Assembly: GCA_035527455.1 (NCBI GenBank)
Contig: DATLAN010000512.1
Coordinates: 1-19,191, forward strand
Direction: 5' to 3'
From: DATLAN01 sp035527455
GTDB lineage: Bacteria; Planctomycetota; Planctomycetia; Pirellulales; Thermoguttaceae
DNA: 19,191 nucleotides
The first letter of the stretch is position 1; each line of letters begins with the position of its first letter. The position numbers and the translations under genes were made by a program. Positions 6,301 through 12,168 of this stretch are shown here, piece by piece. The notes beneath the pieces were generated by a model. That model was not told the origin of the DNA. It ran no database searches and saw only the letters and a program-made list of their open reading frames with translations.

Positions 6301-7527
6301 TCCGCTGGGGACGCTCAACGAAAACGCATCCAGCGGCAGGCCGTGCCCCTCGGCCGACGCCGTCTGATAGGAAGTAATCGAGCAGTGCTGCAACTGCCAC
6401 CGGGCCAGCGTCTGACCTCCGCCGGCGCAGACGACCTCCAACGTGACATCGTCGTAAACGTCACCCCTGAGCATCCCCTCGAGCAGTTTCGGCGAGGCCT
6501 TCGACAGCGGAGCCACCAACCGAAAATCCTCCAAAGACACGGGCGGATCCGAAACGGAACCCAACGTCGAGTCGACGTCCAAAAAGCCGCCGAAATGGAA
6601 AGCGTCCACGTCGATCCAGTTACTGTGATCCACGTCGAGGCTTTCCCCGGGTATCCCGTCAATCCACAGGTACAAGTCGTAGTCGTCGGCCGCGGAACCG
6701 ACCAACTCGGGCGGGGAGGAAACCAGCTCCATCTCGGTCTGTCCGTCCCACCGCCATTCCGCGTCGATCCTTCCCTGCGGCTGGCCCGTGGTCGGATCGA
6801 ACGGCGTGTAGGTCATCCGACCCTCGGGAGCGACCAGGGCGAACGCGTCGAGCGGCTCCGACATCCCGGCGACCGACGCGGTGTGGTACGAGCTGATCAG
6901 CACGTCGCGGAATTCCCACTCGAGGAACGTCACCCGGTCGGCCGGCCGCACGAGGTGGAGCGTCGCCTCGGACAGCTCGCGTCCTCGAAACATTTCCTCG
7001 AGCAGTTTCGGCGAGGCCGACGAGGAAAGGGCGGTGAACTGGAAACTCTCCAGCGTCACGCCCGGTTGACGGTACGTGCCGGTGTGTGCATCGGGCGTCT
7101 GCCAGCCGGCAAAAGCGAACGACTCCACTTCAATCCAGTCGCGATAGACCGCGTCCTGGCTGTCGCCGTGGATGTCGCGGACTTGCAGGTACATCGCGTA
7201 GTCGCTGCCCGGCAACGTGTCGGCCGGGAGGATCTGCTGCAACACCCGTGCCAATTCACTCGGGCTGGAGGCCGTGAGATGGGTATCGACGTCCACCGCG
7301 GGGTCAGAGGCGGCTTGCGGCGGACCTTCTATGCAAGCCTCCGTGACGTCCGGCGGCGCCAACGTGGGAAGAGACAGCATTCTGCGGTCTTCCAGCCCTT
7401 CCCCGCTCAGCCGAATGAACCGGGAAGAAGGCCGGCAGCCGGCGCTGCGGCGAGCGTTTCGCACTTCGACCCCACAGCGGCGACGCAACGGCCGCGCACG
7501 ACCAATCCGTAACTGCGCGAGCATCAT
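3331..7527 (-). CDS. Predicted extracellular protein with six tandem Hcp-like domains and a dockerin-like C-terminus
   Basis: 1398 residues, start ATG at 7525-7527 with GGAGG six bases upstream. Residues 1-52 carry an Arg-rich leader and the motif GLEDRRMLS, the planctomycete LEPR-XLL-like signature of exported proteins. Six Hcp-like (T6SS tube protein) domains follow at about 109-260, 283-427, 450-598, 622-767, 790-938 and 962-1110. Each has the Hcp opening 'Y.(L/M)(Y/F)L..(D/G).I.G(D/E)(S/C)', then a W-I-(E/D)-V-strand, a 'PLSKASPKL' helix (altered in domain 1), an 'ITSY..AS' strand and a final 'MTYT.FDP..G'-like hairpin. Domains 1, 3 and 5 form one type and 2, 4 and 6 another. Residues 1122-1270 hold a planctomycete-type region (HVFYNNSAFD, GINGIMVDI), and 1278-1330 two Ca-binding dockerin-like repeats (DADARVTTID, DYNRDGRVNATD). 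No TssB, TssC, VgrG or ClpV lies nearby, so the function is unknown; a structural surface role is an inference. Confidence 0.88.
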   Translation of the reverse strand: MMLAQLRIGRARPLRRRCGVEVRNARRSAGCRPSSRFIRLSGEGLEDRRMLSLPTLAPPDVTEACIEGPPQAASDPAVDVDTHLTASSPSELARVLQQILPADTLPGSDYAMYLQVRDIHGDSQDAVYRDWIEVESFAFAGWQTPDAHTGTYRQPGVTLESFQFTALSSSASPKLLEEMFRGRELSEATLHLVRPADRVTFLEWEFRDVLISSYHTASVAGMSEPLDAFALVAPEGRMTYTPFDPTTGQPQGRIDAEWRWDGQTEMELVSSPPELVGSAADDYDLYLWIDGIPGESLDVDHSNWIDVDAFHFGGFLDVDSTLGSVSDPPVSLEDFRLVAPLSKASPKLLEGMLRGDVYDDVTLEVVCAGGGQTLARWQLQHCSITSYQTASAEGHGLPLDAFSLSVPSGSMTYYTGDVPPEEITAVWDETMVSELVSSRDELVASESDTYDLFLQVGDIRGDSVDENHHEWIEVGAFHFGGMPVGGGTGGGLPSAPIELEDFQFVVPLSKASPKLFEELLRGRQLPEATLHAVRPGTREQFLQWEFRDVLITSYDVASVAGESVPLEAFCLRAAEGQMTYTQFDPSTGRPQGDVVAGWDARLVEIEPVCSPVELASSTADDYDLYLWIDQIPGECTDANHPGWIDVDRFGFRGSSAFTGVIGGGQYEAAVSLEDFRLVAPLSKASPKLLEGMLRGQLHADVRLEVVRAGGGEKLAKWQLQQCAITSYQTASVEGHTVPVDAFSVNAERGTMTYYDGDSPPQEIIAAWDETMVNEWIPARDELVGSKPDTYEMFLQVGDIRGDSTDRDHREWIEVHAFHFGGVASFGGIIGGGQQSVTLELEDFQFVVPLSKASPQLFEELLRGRQLPEATLHVVRPADRQRFLEWDLRDVLITSYDVASVAGEPVPLEAVCLRAREAQMSYTEFDPSGQSQGDIVGGWDERTVTIEPVCSPVELVGSTADDYEMYLRIDEIPGESGDANHRGWIDVDWFQFGAVADIEAGTGLPSDPAVTLKDFRFAAPLSKASPKLLEGLLRGPHFDNVTLEIVKPGDGQKLVEWQFAWSSIRRYENASVEGLPLPIDTVSLNVPAGSMVYTPIDPQTGEPGDEITINWVISTISAGVLDRHVFYNNSAFDEHDPAAGAADDGAIASGKRALFPGEAAGSANYTSFSRGINGIMVDIAGLPAVEGPISAADYFELKVGNDADPDGPGWSNAPEPAGVSVRPGEGVLGSDRVTIIWDDHAIENRWLQVTVLANEQTTGLAEPDVFYFGNAVAESGNSDADARVTTIDLLLARNNPRSFLDPAPIDFPYDYNRDGRVNATDVLLARNNQTDFLSALELIDLSTPQPAPAAAPLPSTEQQNEYSLDLFWLTEFDPLAPTGRHAQEPRPTEQTLHNLIHNS
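4198..7203 (-). repeat. Internal array of six Hcp-like domain repeats, alternating A and B type
   Basis: Coding segments: 6748-7203 (A1), 6247-6681 (B1), 5734-6180 (A2), 5227-5664 (B2), 4714-5160 (A3), 4198-4644 (B3). Domain starts at residues 110, 283, 450, 622, 790 and 962 give steps of 173, 167, 172, 168 and 172. A-type domains share 'EWIEV', 'RG..L.EATLH.VRP', 'EFRDVLI.SY' and an 'FDP.TG.PQG' hairpin. B-type share 'WIDVD', 'VSLEDFRLVAPLSKASPKLL', 'LEVV.AGGG' and 'YY.GD.PP.EI'. A2 and A3, and B1 and B2, are the closest pairs, so the array grew mainly by copying a two-domain unit of about 1.0 kb. The last B domain ends with an A-like hairpin (VYTPIDPQTGEP). Confidence 0.85.
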
Positions 7528-7538
7528 GGCCCACCTCC
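7528..7538 (-). promoter_or_regulatory. Shine-Dalgarno site of the Hcp-like gene
   Basis: On the minus strand GGAGG (7534-7538) sits six bases before the first of two consecutive ATG codons. It is the clearest ribosome-binding site in the window and fixes the start of the 1398-residue protein. Confidence 0.75.
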
Positions 7539-7995
7539 GAAGAAAAGCGACCCGGACGGCGGCATCCAGCCGGGATTTCCCACGTAGGCCGGAACAAGGT
7601 CGCCTGAACCTTGCCGGAACGGCGCAACGGAGACGCGAGCAGTCGAGTGCCTTGTTGCTGGACCAACGAGTATCCGGCGACCGAAGTTCCGGCAGCGGTT
7701 GGCGTTGCTTGTTCCGGCCTACACGCTCGGCAGCAGTACCGCCAACCGTCGTGGCCAGACGTGTACAAGGAGACTATGCCAAAAGGCAGTTTACTCGGTT
7801 GGGGAGTTTAACGCAACGGTTTTGACGTATTCGAGCATTACGTCGGCACTTAGGTTCCGCGCAGAAATAACCTGTACGTTTTTCAGCGAGGATGGCACGT
7901 TCTGAGGAACGAAGGGCGTGGAAAACCTGCCAAACCACGCCCTTCGTTCCTCAGGGCGTGCCACCCAATTGGACAAGTTGTTTCTGTGCGGAACC
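7539..7995. other. Intergenic region between the Hcp-like gene and the ATPase pair
   Basis: About 450 bases with no supported gene; open frames here lack family features. It should hold the promoter of the Hcp-like gene, but no clear -35/-10 pair could be picked. A small hairpin (GACGTA/TACGTC, 7824-7844) and the long inverted repeat at 7902-7954 are the only structures seen. Confidence 0.5.
7902..7954. repeat. Perfect 20-bp inverted repeat
   Basis: Arms at 7902-7921 and 7935-7954 are exact reverse complements around a 13-base A-rich loop. Weaker pairing continues outward (GATGGCACG on the left, CGTGCCACC on the right), giving a structure near 75 bases. It starts about 40 bases past the stop of the BY-kinase-like gene. 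No T-run follows on either side, so a REP- or MITE-like element is as likely as a terminator. Confidence 0.85.
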
Positions 7996-8922
7996 TTAAC
8001 GTGCCGCGATCATCACGCCGCCCAACAGACGGCCCCGGCAGTCGGCGATCACCCGGGCGGCCTCGGCAATGGCTCGACGGGCGGTCTGCCCCAAACGGAC
8101 GACCAGGTATACGCCCGTGCAACAGCTTGCCATCGGGGCCACCTCGCGATGGGCCAGCGAGGCCGTGTCGATCAGCACCCAGGGATACTCGGCCCGAAGC
8201 TCTTCGAGCAGCGGTTCGAGGTCCCAGCGTGCCGGCGGGCGTCCGCCGCGATGCGAGAACTTCACGCCCGGCAACACGCTCAAACGGGGCACCACCGTGC
8301 GGTGGACCGCCTGCTGCCACGTGGTCGTGCCCAGCAACACGTCGGTCAGGCCGTAGTCGGGCTCCATGGCCAGGTAGTCCGCCAAAGCCGGCTGGTGCAG
8401 GTTGCCGTCGACCAACAGGACTTCCCCCGAGGTGCGCTGGGCCAGCATGGCCGCCAGCGGCACCACGGTCCCGGTCTTCCCCTCGCCATCGCCGGGACTC
8501 GTAAACATCAATGCCGCGCCCGTTTGCCCGGAATGCTGCGAGAGGATCGATTCAGCCAGCCGGCCGTACGCCCGGGCGTGCTCCTCGCTCGGCAAGACCG
8601 GCCAACGCAACCGAGGCGACGCGTCCTCCTCCGGTGTTTCTTCGAGCAGTGTCTCTGCCAGCGCGTTCTCGATAGCCGTCCAAGGGTCCGGCGCGTCCGC
8701 AGGCGCTTGGGGCGGCTCCGGGAACGGCACGCTGGCTATCTGGCTGGCTTCTTCAATAGGCGGTTCGGTGGTCGTCGCGTCGGTTTCCGGCGTTTCGTCG
8801 GGCGCGATTTCCGGGTCGAACGGCGGCAGGCCGAGTTCCTCCAGCGACACCGGCTCGACGCGCTGCCACGGCTGCGGCGACCGGGCCTCGATCCGCTGCA
8901 AGGCTTTCAGCATGCGACTCAT
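7996..8922 (-). CDS. CpsD/BY-kinase-like P-loop ATPase
   Basis: 308 residues. Residues 1-130 are Pro/Glu-rich and probably disordered. The C-terminal domain is the MinD/ParA-like fold of bacterial tyrosine kinases and capsular exopolysaccharide ATPases: Walker A SPGDGEGKTG at 142-151, Walker A' VLLVDGNLHQP near 168-178, Walker B WVLIDTAS at 248-255. The protein stops at GGVMIAAR, just where BY-kinases normally begin their Tyr-rich tail, so autophosphorylation on a tyrosine cluster looks impossible in this form. It starts 17 bases after the stop of the ExeA-type ATPase and is surely co-transcribed. Such pairs act at the inner membrane in exopolysaccharide chain-length control with a Wzz-like protein, which is missing here. 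The call to family is firm, the role inferred. Confidence 0.8.
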   Translation of the reverse strand: MSRMLKALQRIEARSPQPWQRVEPVSLEELGLPPFDPEIAPDETPETDATTTEPPIEEASQIASVPFPEPPQAPADAPDPWTAIENALAETLLEETPEEDASPRLRWPVLPSEEHARAYGRLAESILSQHSGQTGAALMFTSPGDGEGKTGTVVPLAAMLAQRTSGEVLLVDGNLHQPALADYLAMEPDYGLTDVLLGTTTWQQAVHRTVVPRLSVLPGVKFSHRGGRPPARWDLEPLLEELRAEYPWVLIDTASLAHREVAPMASCCTGVYLVVRLGQTARRAIAEAARVIADCRGRLLGGVMIAAR

Positions 8923-8939
8923 CAGCGCGACCCCTGAAT

Positions 8940-10493
8940 TCAGCTGCGGCGGAGCTTGGCGAACAAGCGGTCGTACTGCCGGGGCCGCACCGGCGCAACC
9001 GAAAGGGCGGCGTCTGCGGCGTCCGGCTCTTCTTCAAGCACGGCCACGGCGTTTTCACTCGGTTCCATCACGGCAACCGCTTCTCGACCCTGTGACGACA
9101 TCGTCTCGGATTGCCCGGACGGCCCGGCCGAAAACAAGTCGCCCGAGACGATTTCGACCGCCGAACTTGCCGCGGCCTCTACTTCCGTTTCGACCCGCAC
9201 GGAATGATCGGTATCCAACGGCTGTGGGACGGGCGGCGGCTCTTCCTGGGCGGCCTCTTCGGCGACGTGATCCACCCGCCGCTTCCGCGAGATGCCGTAA
9301 TGGTCGCCGACGATCTCTTCCTGCTCGAAGGCCTCCTGGAACGGGTCCTCGAAGACCAGTTCCACCTCCGGCTTGATCGAGCCGATCGGCTGGAAATCCT
9401 CCTCCACGTCGGCCAGCATCTGCTCGATCTGGTCCAACTGCTCGGTCGGTTCGGCGATTTCGGTGTCCGACTCGTCCGACTCGTCCAACTCGTCCAACTC
9501 GTCCAACTCGTCCGGCTCGTCTGACTCTTCCAACTCGTCGGTCTCGGGCGAGATCCGTAGCGGCGGCTTCGATGGCGGCGGTTCGTCAAGTTCGTCGGCT
9601 TCTTCGCCCTGGTCGTCCAAGCGGCCGAACTCGATCACGCTTTGGCCGGCGTCGGCTTCCTGGCCTTCGCCGTTCCACGGGGTGGGCAACTGCTGGAGAT
9701 CGGCCCAGGCCTCCTCGATCTGCGCCGCTTCCACCCGCCGCCGGCCGTTGACGTAGGCCAGCAGCATCGCGTGGTCGCACACCTGGTTGATCAATCGCGG
9801 CACCCCGTCGGTCGCCTGGTAGACGTTCTGGCACGCCTCGGCCGTAAAGACCTTCTCGCCCGACCCTCCGGCGGTGTCGATCTGGGCGTGGATGTACTGT
9901 TGCGTTTCGTCCCGGTTGAACGATTCCAAATAGCACCGCGCCACCAACCGCTGGTTGAACGAGTCGAGCTTCGGGCTGGCAAAGCGTTCCTCCAGCAGGC
10001 TGCTTCCGGCCAGCACCAACCGCACCCGGGGCTCGCCGTCCCGCGCGAGGTTCGTCAACATGCGGATCTCGTCGAGCAGGCGAAGCGGCAGCGCGTGGGC
10101 CTCGTCGACCAGCAGGACCATGCCGTGTGGACGATCCACGTCGGCCGTCAGGTGATCGACCAGCGCCAGACGCAGTTCCCCTTCATCCATCTTGCGGTAC
10201 GGCCGGCCCAACTCGTAGAGAATGACCTGCAGCAGATTCCGCCGGGTGCTCAGTCGGCCGCTGCTGAGCAGGGCCACCTCGAAGGCGTCGCGGAACTGAT
10301 CGGCCAACATCAGACACAAGAGGCTCTTGCCGGTCCCCGACGGCCCCACGACCATGCCCACCCCTTCACCCCGTTCGATGCAACGGCCCAGCGTCAGCCG
10401 GGTGGACTCGATCGCCGTGCCGGGGAAATACTGGTCGATCTGTGGTGCTGAGGCAAACGGTCGATTGTCAAAGCCGAAAAACGTATCGTACAT
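8940..10493 (-). CDS. ExeA/MshM-type AAA ATPase with acidic C-terminal extension
   Basis: 517 residues. The first 270 match the ExeA (GspA)/MshM/XrtA-associated ATPase family: opening MYDTFFGFDNRPFASAPQ, Walker A GPSGTGKS at 50-57, Walker B MVLLVDEAH at 125-133, and GVPRLIN at 230-236 typical of the C-terminal subdomain. Family members power assembly of cell-envelope machines or serve exopolysaccharide loci. Residues 275-517 are unusual: a long, low-complexity acidic tail with a DELDELDELDESDESD run at about 328-343, encoded by a short tandem DNA repeat. No peptidoglycan-binding domain or membrane segment is seen. It is the first gene of a two-gene unit with the BY-kinase-like ATPase. No Shine-Dalgarno site is visible before ATG 10491-10493. 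Confidence 0.85.
   Translation of the reverse strand: MYDTFFGFDNRPFASAPQIDQYFPGTAIESTRLTLGRCIERGEGVGMVVGPSGTGKSLLCLMLADQFRDAFEVALLSSGRLSTRRNLLQVILYELGRPYRKMDEGELRLALVDHLTADVDRPHGMVLLVDEAHALPLRLLDEIRMLTNLARDGEPRVRLVLAGSSLLEERFASPKLDSFNQRLVARCYLESFNRDETQQYIHAQIDTAGGSGEKVFTAEACQNVYQATDGVPRLINQVCDHAMLLAYVNGRRRVEAAQIEEAWADLQQLPTPWNGEGQEADAGQSVIEFGRLDDQGEEADELDEPPPSKPPLRISPETDELEESDEPDELDELDELDESDESDTEIAEPTEQLDQIEQMLADVEEDFQPIGSIKPEVELVFEDPFQEAFEQEEIVGDHYGISRKRRVDHVAEEAAQEEPPPVPQPLDTDHSVRVETEVEAAASSAVEIVSGDLFSAGPSGQSETMSSQGREAVAVMEPSENAVAVLEEEPDAADAALSVAPVRPRQYDRLFAKLRRS
9455..9545 (-). repeat. Coding microsatellite for the acidic (ELDELDE) run
   Basis: The plus strand shows repeated GTCCAACTC / GTCCGACTC units at 9465-9545, encoding Asp, Glu, Leu and Ser runs in the ATPase tail. 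A 9-bp unit in four or more near-perfect copies keeps the reading frame when copy number changes. Confidence 0.75.
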
Positions 10494-10696
10494 GACCCAC
10501 TTTTTCTAGTTAACCTACTTGCGCGCGATTGGGACGGCGTCTGGGTCGTCGGCGCTTTGCCGAAGCGAGTCGATACGGACCCATTCCATGGATTCGGCAC
10601 AACCCGGCCAGCCGCTCCACTCGGACCGCCTGGTTGATGGCGGATGGCGAGCTGCGCAAGAGAGGGTCAGTTTGGCGAGGCAACGCACGAATGGAG

Positions 10697-10729
10697 AATG
10701 ACGAATGTCTAATGACGAATGACGAATGA
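10697..10729. repeat. Inverted partner of the 14-bp array
   Basis: Contains AATGACG, AATGTCT, AATGACG, AATGACG, AATG in succession, the reverse complement of the units at 10757-10847. Together they could fold into a hairpin of more than 20 bp with a loop of about 30 bases (10730-10756). Confidence 0.85.
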
Positions 10730-10756
10730 ACACCGGACTCTCCTGCGATGCAAGTC

Positions 10757-10847
10757 CGTCATTAGACATTCGTCATTAGACATTCGTCATTAGACATTCG
10801 TCATTAGACATTCGTCATTAGACATTCGTCATTAGACATTCGTCATT
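10757..10847. repeat. Tandem array of a 14-bp unit, 6.5 copies
   Basis: Six perfect copies of CGTCATTAGACATT at 10757-10840, then a half unit CGTCATT. The unit is itself two related heptamers (CGTCATT and AGACATT), so the array has a 7-bp beat. It ends 74 bases before the methyltransferase ATG. The copies are contiguous with no spacers, which excludes CRISPR. Confidence 0.96.
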
Positions 10848-10921
10848 CCCCCCCGCCCTTTCCTCTTGCCCCTTCCAACGTAGAATTCTTGGGGCAAATC
10901 CTTGGTTCCCGGGGAACAGCC

Positions 10922-11833
10922 ATGGAGCCGCCTCCTGCGAGCAGGCCGGGCCGCAAGGTCCCTCTTATGCCGCTGCTGGCCGCGTCCGGTATCCTCTCGG
11001 TCGGGATCCTGGTGGTGGCGCCGCGCTGTCAACCGCCCAACATGCCGATCACCGCCACCGTAACGCCGGAGGACCTCCAGGGGCAGCAGGGCACCGAAGA
11101 CCCTCACTTCGTCCAGGCCCGCCGGCGCATGGTGCAGCGGCACCTTCGCGACCGAGGCGTCACCGACCCGCGGGTGCTGGAGGTCATGGGCCGCATCCGA
11201 CGCCAGGCGTTCGTCCCGCTGCAGTTTCGGGCGCAGGCCCATCTATTCAACCGGTTCCTCGGCGGAGATCGGGCCCGCGAACTGATGGACCGTGTCCGCC
11301 ACGAGCGATACGAACCGCCGGAACTGATGGAGATCGCTTACGCCGACCATCCGCTGCCGATCGGTCACGACCAGACGATCTCGCAGCCCTACATCGTGGC
11401 CCTGATGACGCAACTGGTCCGACCGAAGCCGGACCATCGTGCGCTGGACGTCGGCACCGGGTCGGGCTATCAGGCGGCCGTGCTGGCCGAGCTGTGCAAG
11501 GAGGTTTACAGCATCGAGATCGTCAAGCCGCTGGCCGATCAGGCCGCCGAGCGTTTGGCCGCCTTGGGCTACAAGAACGTCACCGTCCGCGCCGGCGACG
11601 GGTTCGACGGCTGGGCCGAGCACGCCCCCTTCGACGTGATCGTCGTCGCGGCCGCTCCCAATCGCGTCCCTCAACCCCTGATCGACCAGCTCGCCCCCGG
11701 CGGCCGGCTGGTGATCCCCGTCGGCCGCTACTACCAGACCCTCCAGCTGATTGAAAAGCGAGAAGACGGCACCATCCGCCGCAGCAACAAAGGCGGCGTC
11801 GCCTTCGTCCCCATGACCGGCAAGGCGGAGTAA
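10922..11833 (+). CDS. pcm: Protein-L-isoaspartate O-methyltransferase, membrane-anchored or exported form
   Basis: 303 residues from ATG 10922; a TTG 33 bases earlier is possible but less likely. PIMT repairs damaged Asp/Asn residues by methylating L-isoaspartate with S-adenosylmethionine. Seen: the N-terminal 'R..F.P' region at about 95-100, 'AYADHPLPIG..QTISQPYIV' at 139-159, the SAM-binding DVGTGSGYQ at 176-184, 'AGDGFDGW' and 'GGRLVIPVG'. Two features are unusual. Residues 14-35 form a hydrophobic segment after an Arg/Lys stretch, so the enzyme is probably anchored at or exported across the membrane, unlike the cytosolic E. coli enzyme. Also, an insertion of about 30 residues (107-138) separates the first two motifs. 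It is followed after 13 bases by a small gene on the same strand, probably in one transcript. Confidence 0.88.
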   Translation: MEPPPASRPGRKVPLMPLLAASGILSVGILVVAPRCQPPNMPITATVTPEDLQGQQGTEDPHFVQARRRMVQRHLRDRGVTDPRVLEVMGRIRRQAFVPLQFRAQAHLFNRFLGGDRARELMDRVRHERYEPPELMEIAYADHPLPIGHDQTISQPYIVALMTQLVRPKPDHRALDVGTGSGYQAAVLAELCKEVYSIEIVKPLADQAAERLAALGYKNVTVRAGDGFDGWAEHAPFDVIVVAAAPNRVPQPLIDQLAPGGRLVIPVGRYYQTLQLIEKREDGTIRRSNKGGVAFVPMTGKAE

Positions 11834-11846
11834 CGGGAGAGCCAAA

Positions 11847-12104
11847 ATGCCCGACTACCGATTTTCCGTAATCATGCCGACCTCGGCGATGACGCACGAG
11901 GAGATCCTCGACGCCACCGATGCGCTGGGCAATGCGGGATGCACCGACGCATCGATCCGAGGGCACGCCACCGGAATGGAGCTGCTTTTCGAGCGCACCG
12001 CCGATTCGTTGCAGGCTGCGATCTCTTCGGCAATCTCCGACGTCGAGCGAGCCGGATACCGCGTATCGAAAGTGGAGATGCAGCGCGAATCCATTCCGGC
12101 TTAG
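11847..12104 (+). CDS. Small conserved-looking protein, antitoxin/DNA-binding-like
   Basis: 85 residues, ATG at 11847 with GGGAGA about seven bases upstream and 13 bases after the methyltransferase stop. The sequence 'FSVIM....MTHEEILDATDALGNAGCTDASI' followed by 'LFERTADSLQAAISSAISDV' and 'AGYRVSKVEM' resembles a widespread small protein family ('..D.L..AGC.D......G....DF.REA.S...A..SAI.DVE.AG..V..VE') in which many members carry a C-terminal DNA-binding segment. That segment is absent here. No toxin partner is adjacent. The role is unknown; the gene itself looks real by spacing, ribosome site and residue pattern. Confidence 0.65.
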   Translation: MPDYRFSVIMPTSAMTHEEILDATDALGNAGCTDASIRGHATGMELLFERTADSLQAAISSAISDVERAGYRVSKVEMQRESIPA

Positions 12105-12168
12105 CAGGCGGGATAGCGCGAGAACGGGCAGCACGGCGGTTTTCCGCGGAAGGCTCTGTTGCCGACGT

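Larger units (their letters stand above)
10494..10921. other. Divergent intergenic region between the ATPase unit and the methyltransferase gene
   Basis: 428 bases carrying promoters for two divergent transcripts in principle. No protein with recognisable features is present. A minus-strand frame at 10515-10769 is partly made of translated repeat and was not called. The main content is the heptamer-based inverted and direct repeats listed separately. Confidence 0.5.

Noticed and set aside
7791..7976. 61-codon minus-strand frame over the 20-bp inverted repeat
   Set aside because: Encodes the palindrome itself and lacks a plausible start site or homologous pattern.
10515..10769. 84-codon minus-strand frame upstream of the ExeA-type ATPase
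   Set aside because: Its first third is translated 14-bp repeat sequence and the rest has no recognisable pattern.
10757..10847. Possible CRISPR array
   Set aside because: The 14-bp units are contiguous with no variable spacers and no cas genes are present.
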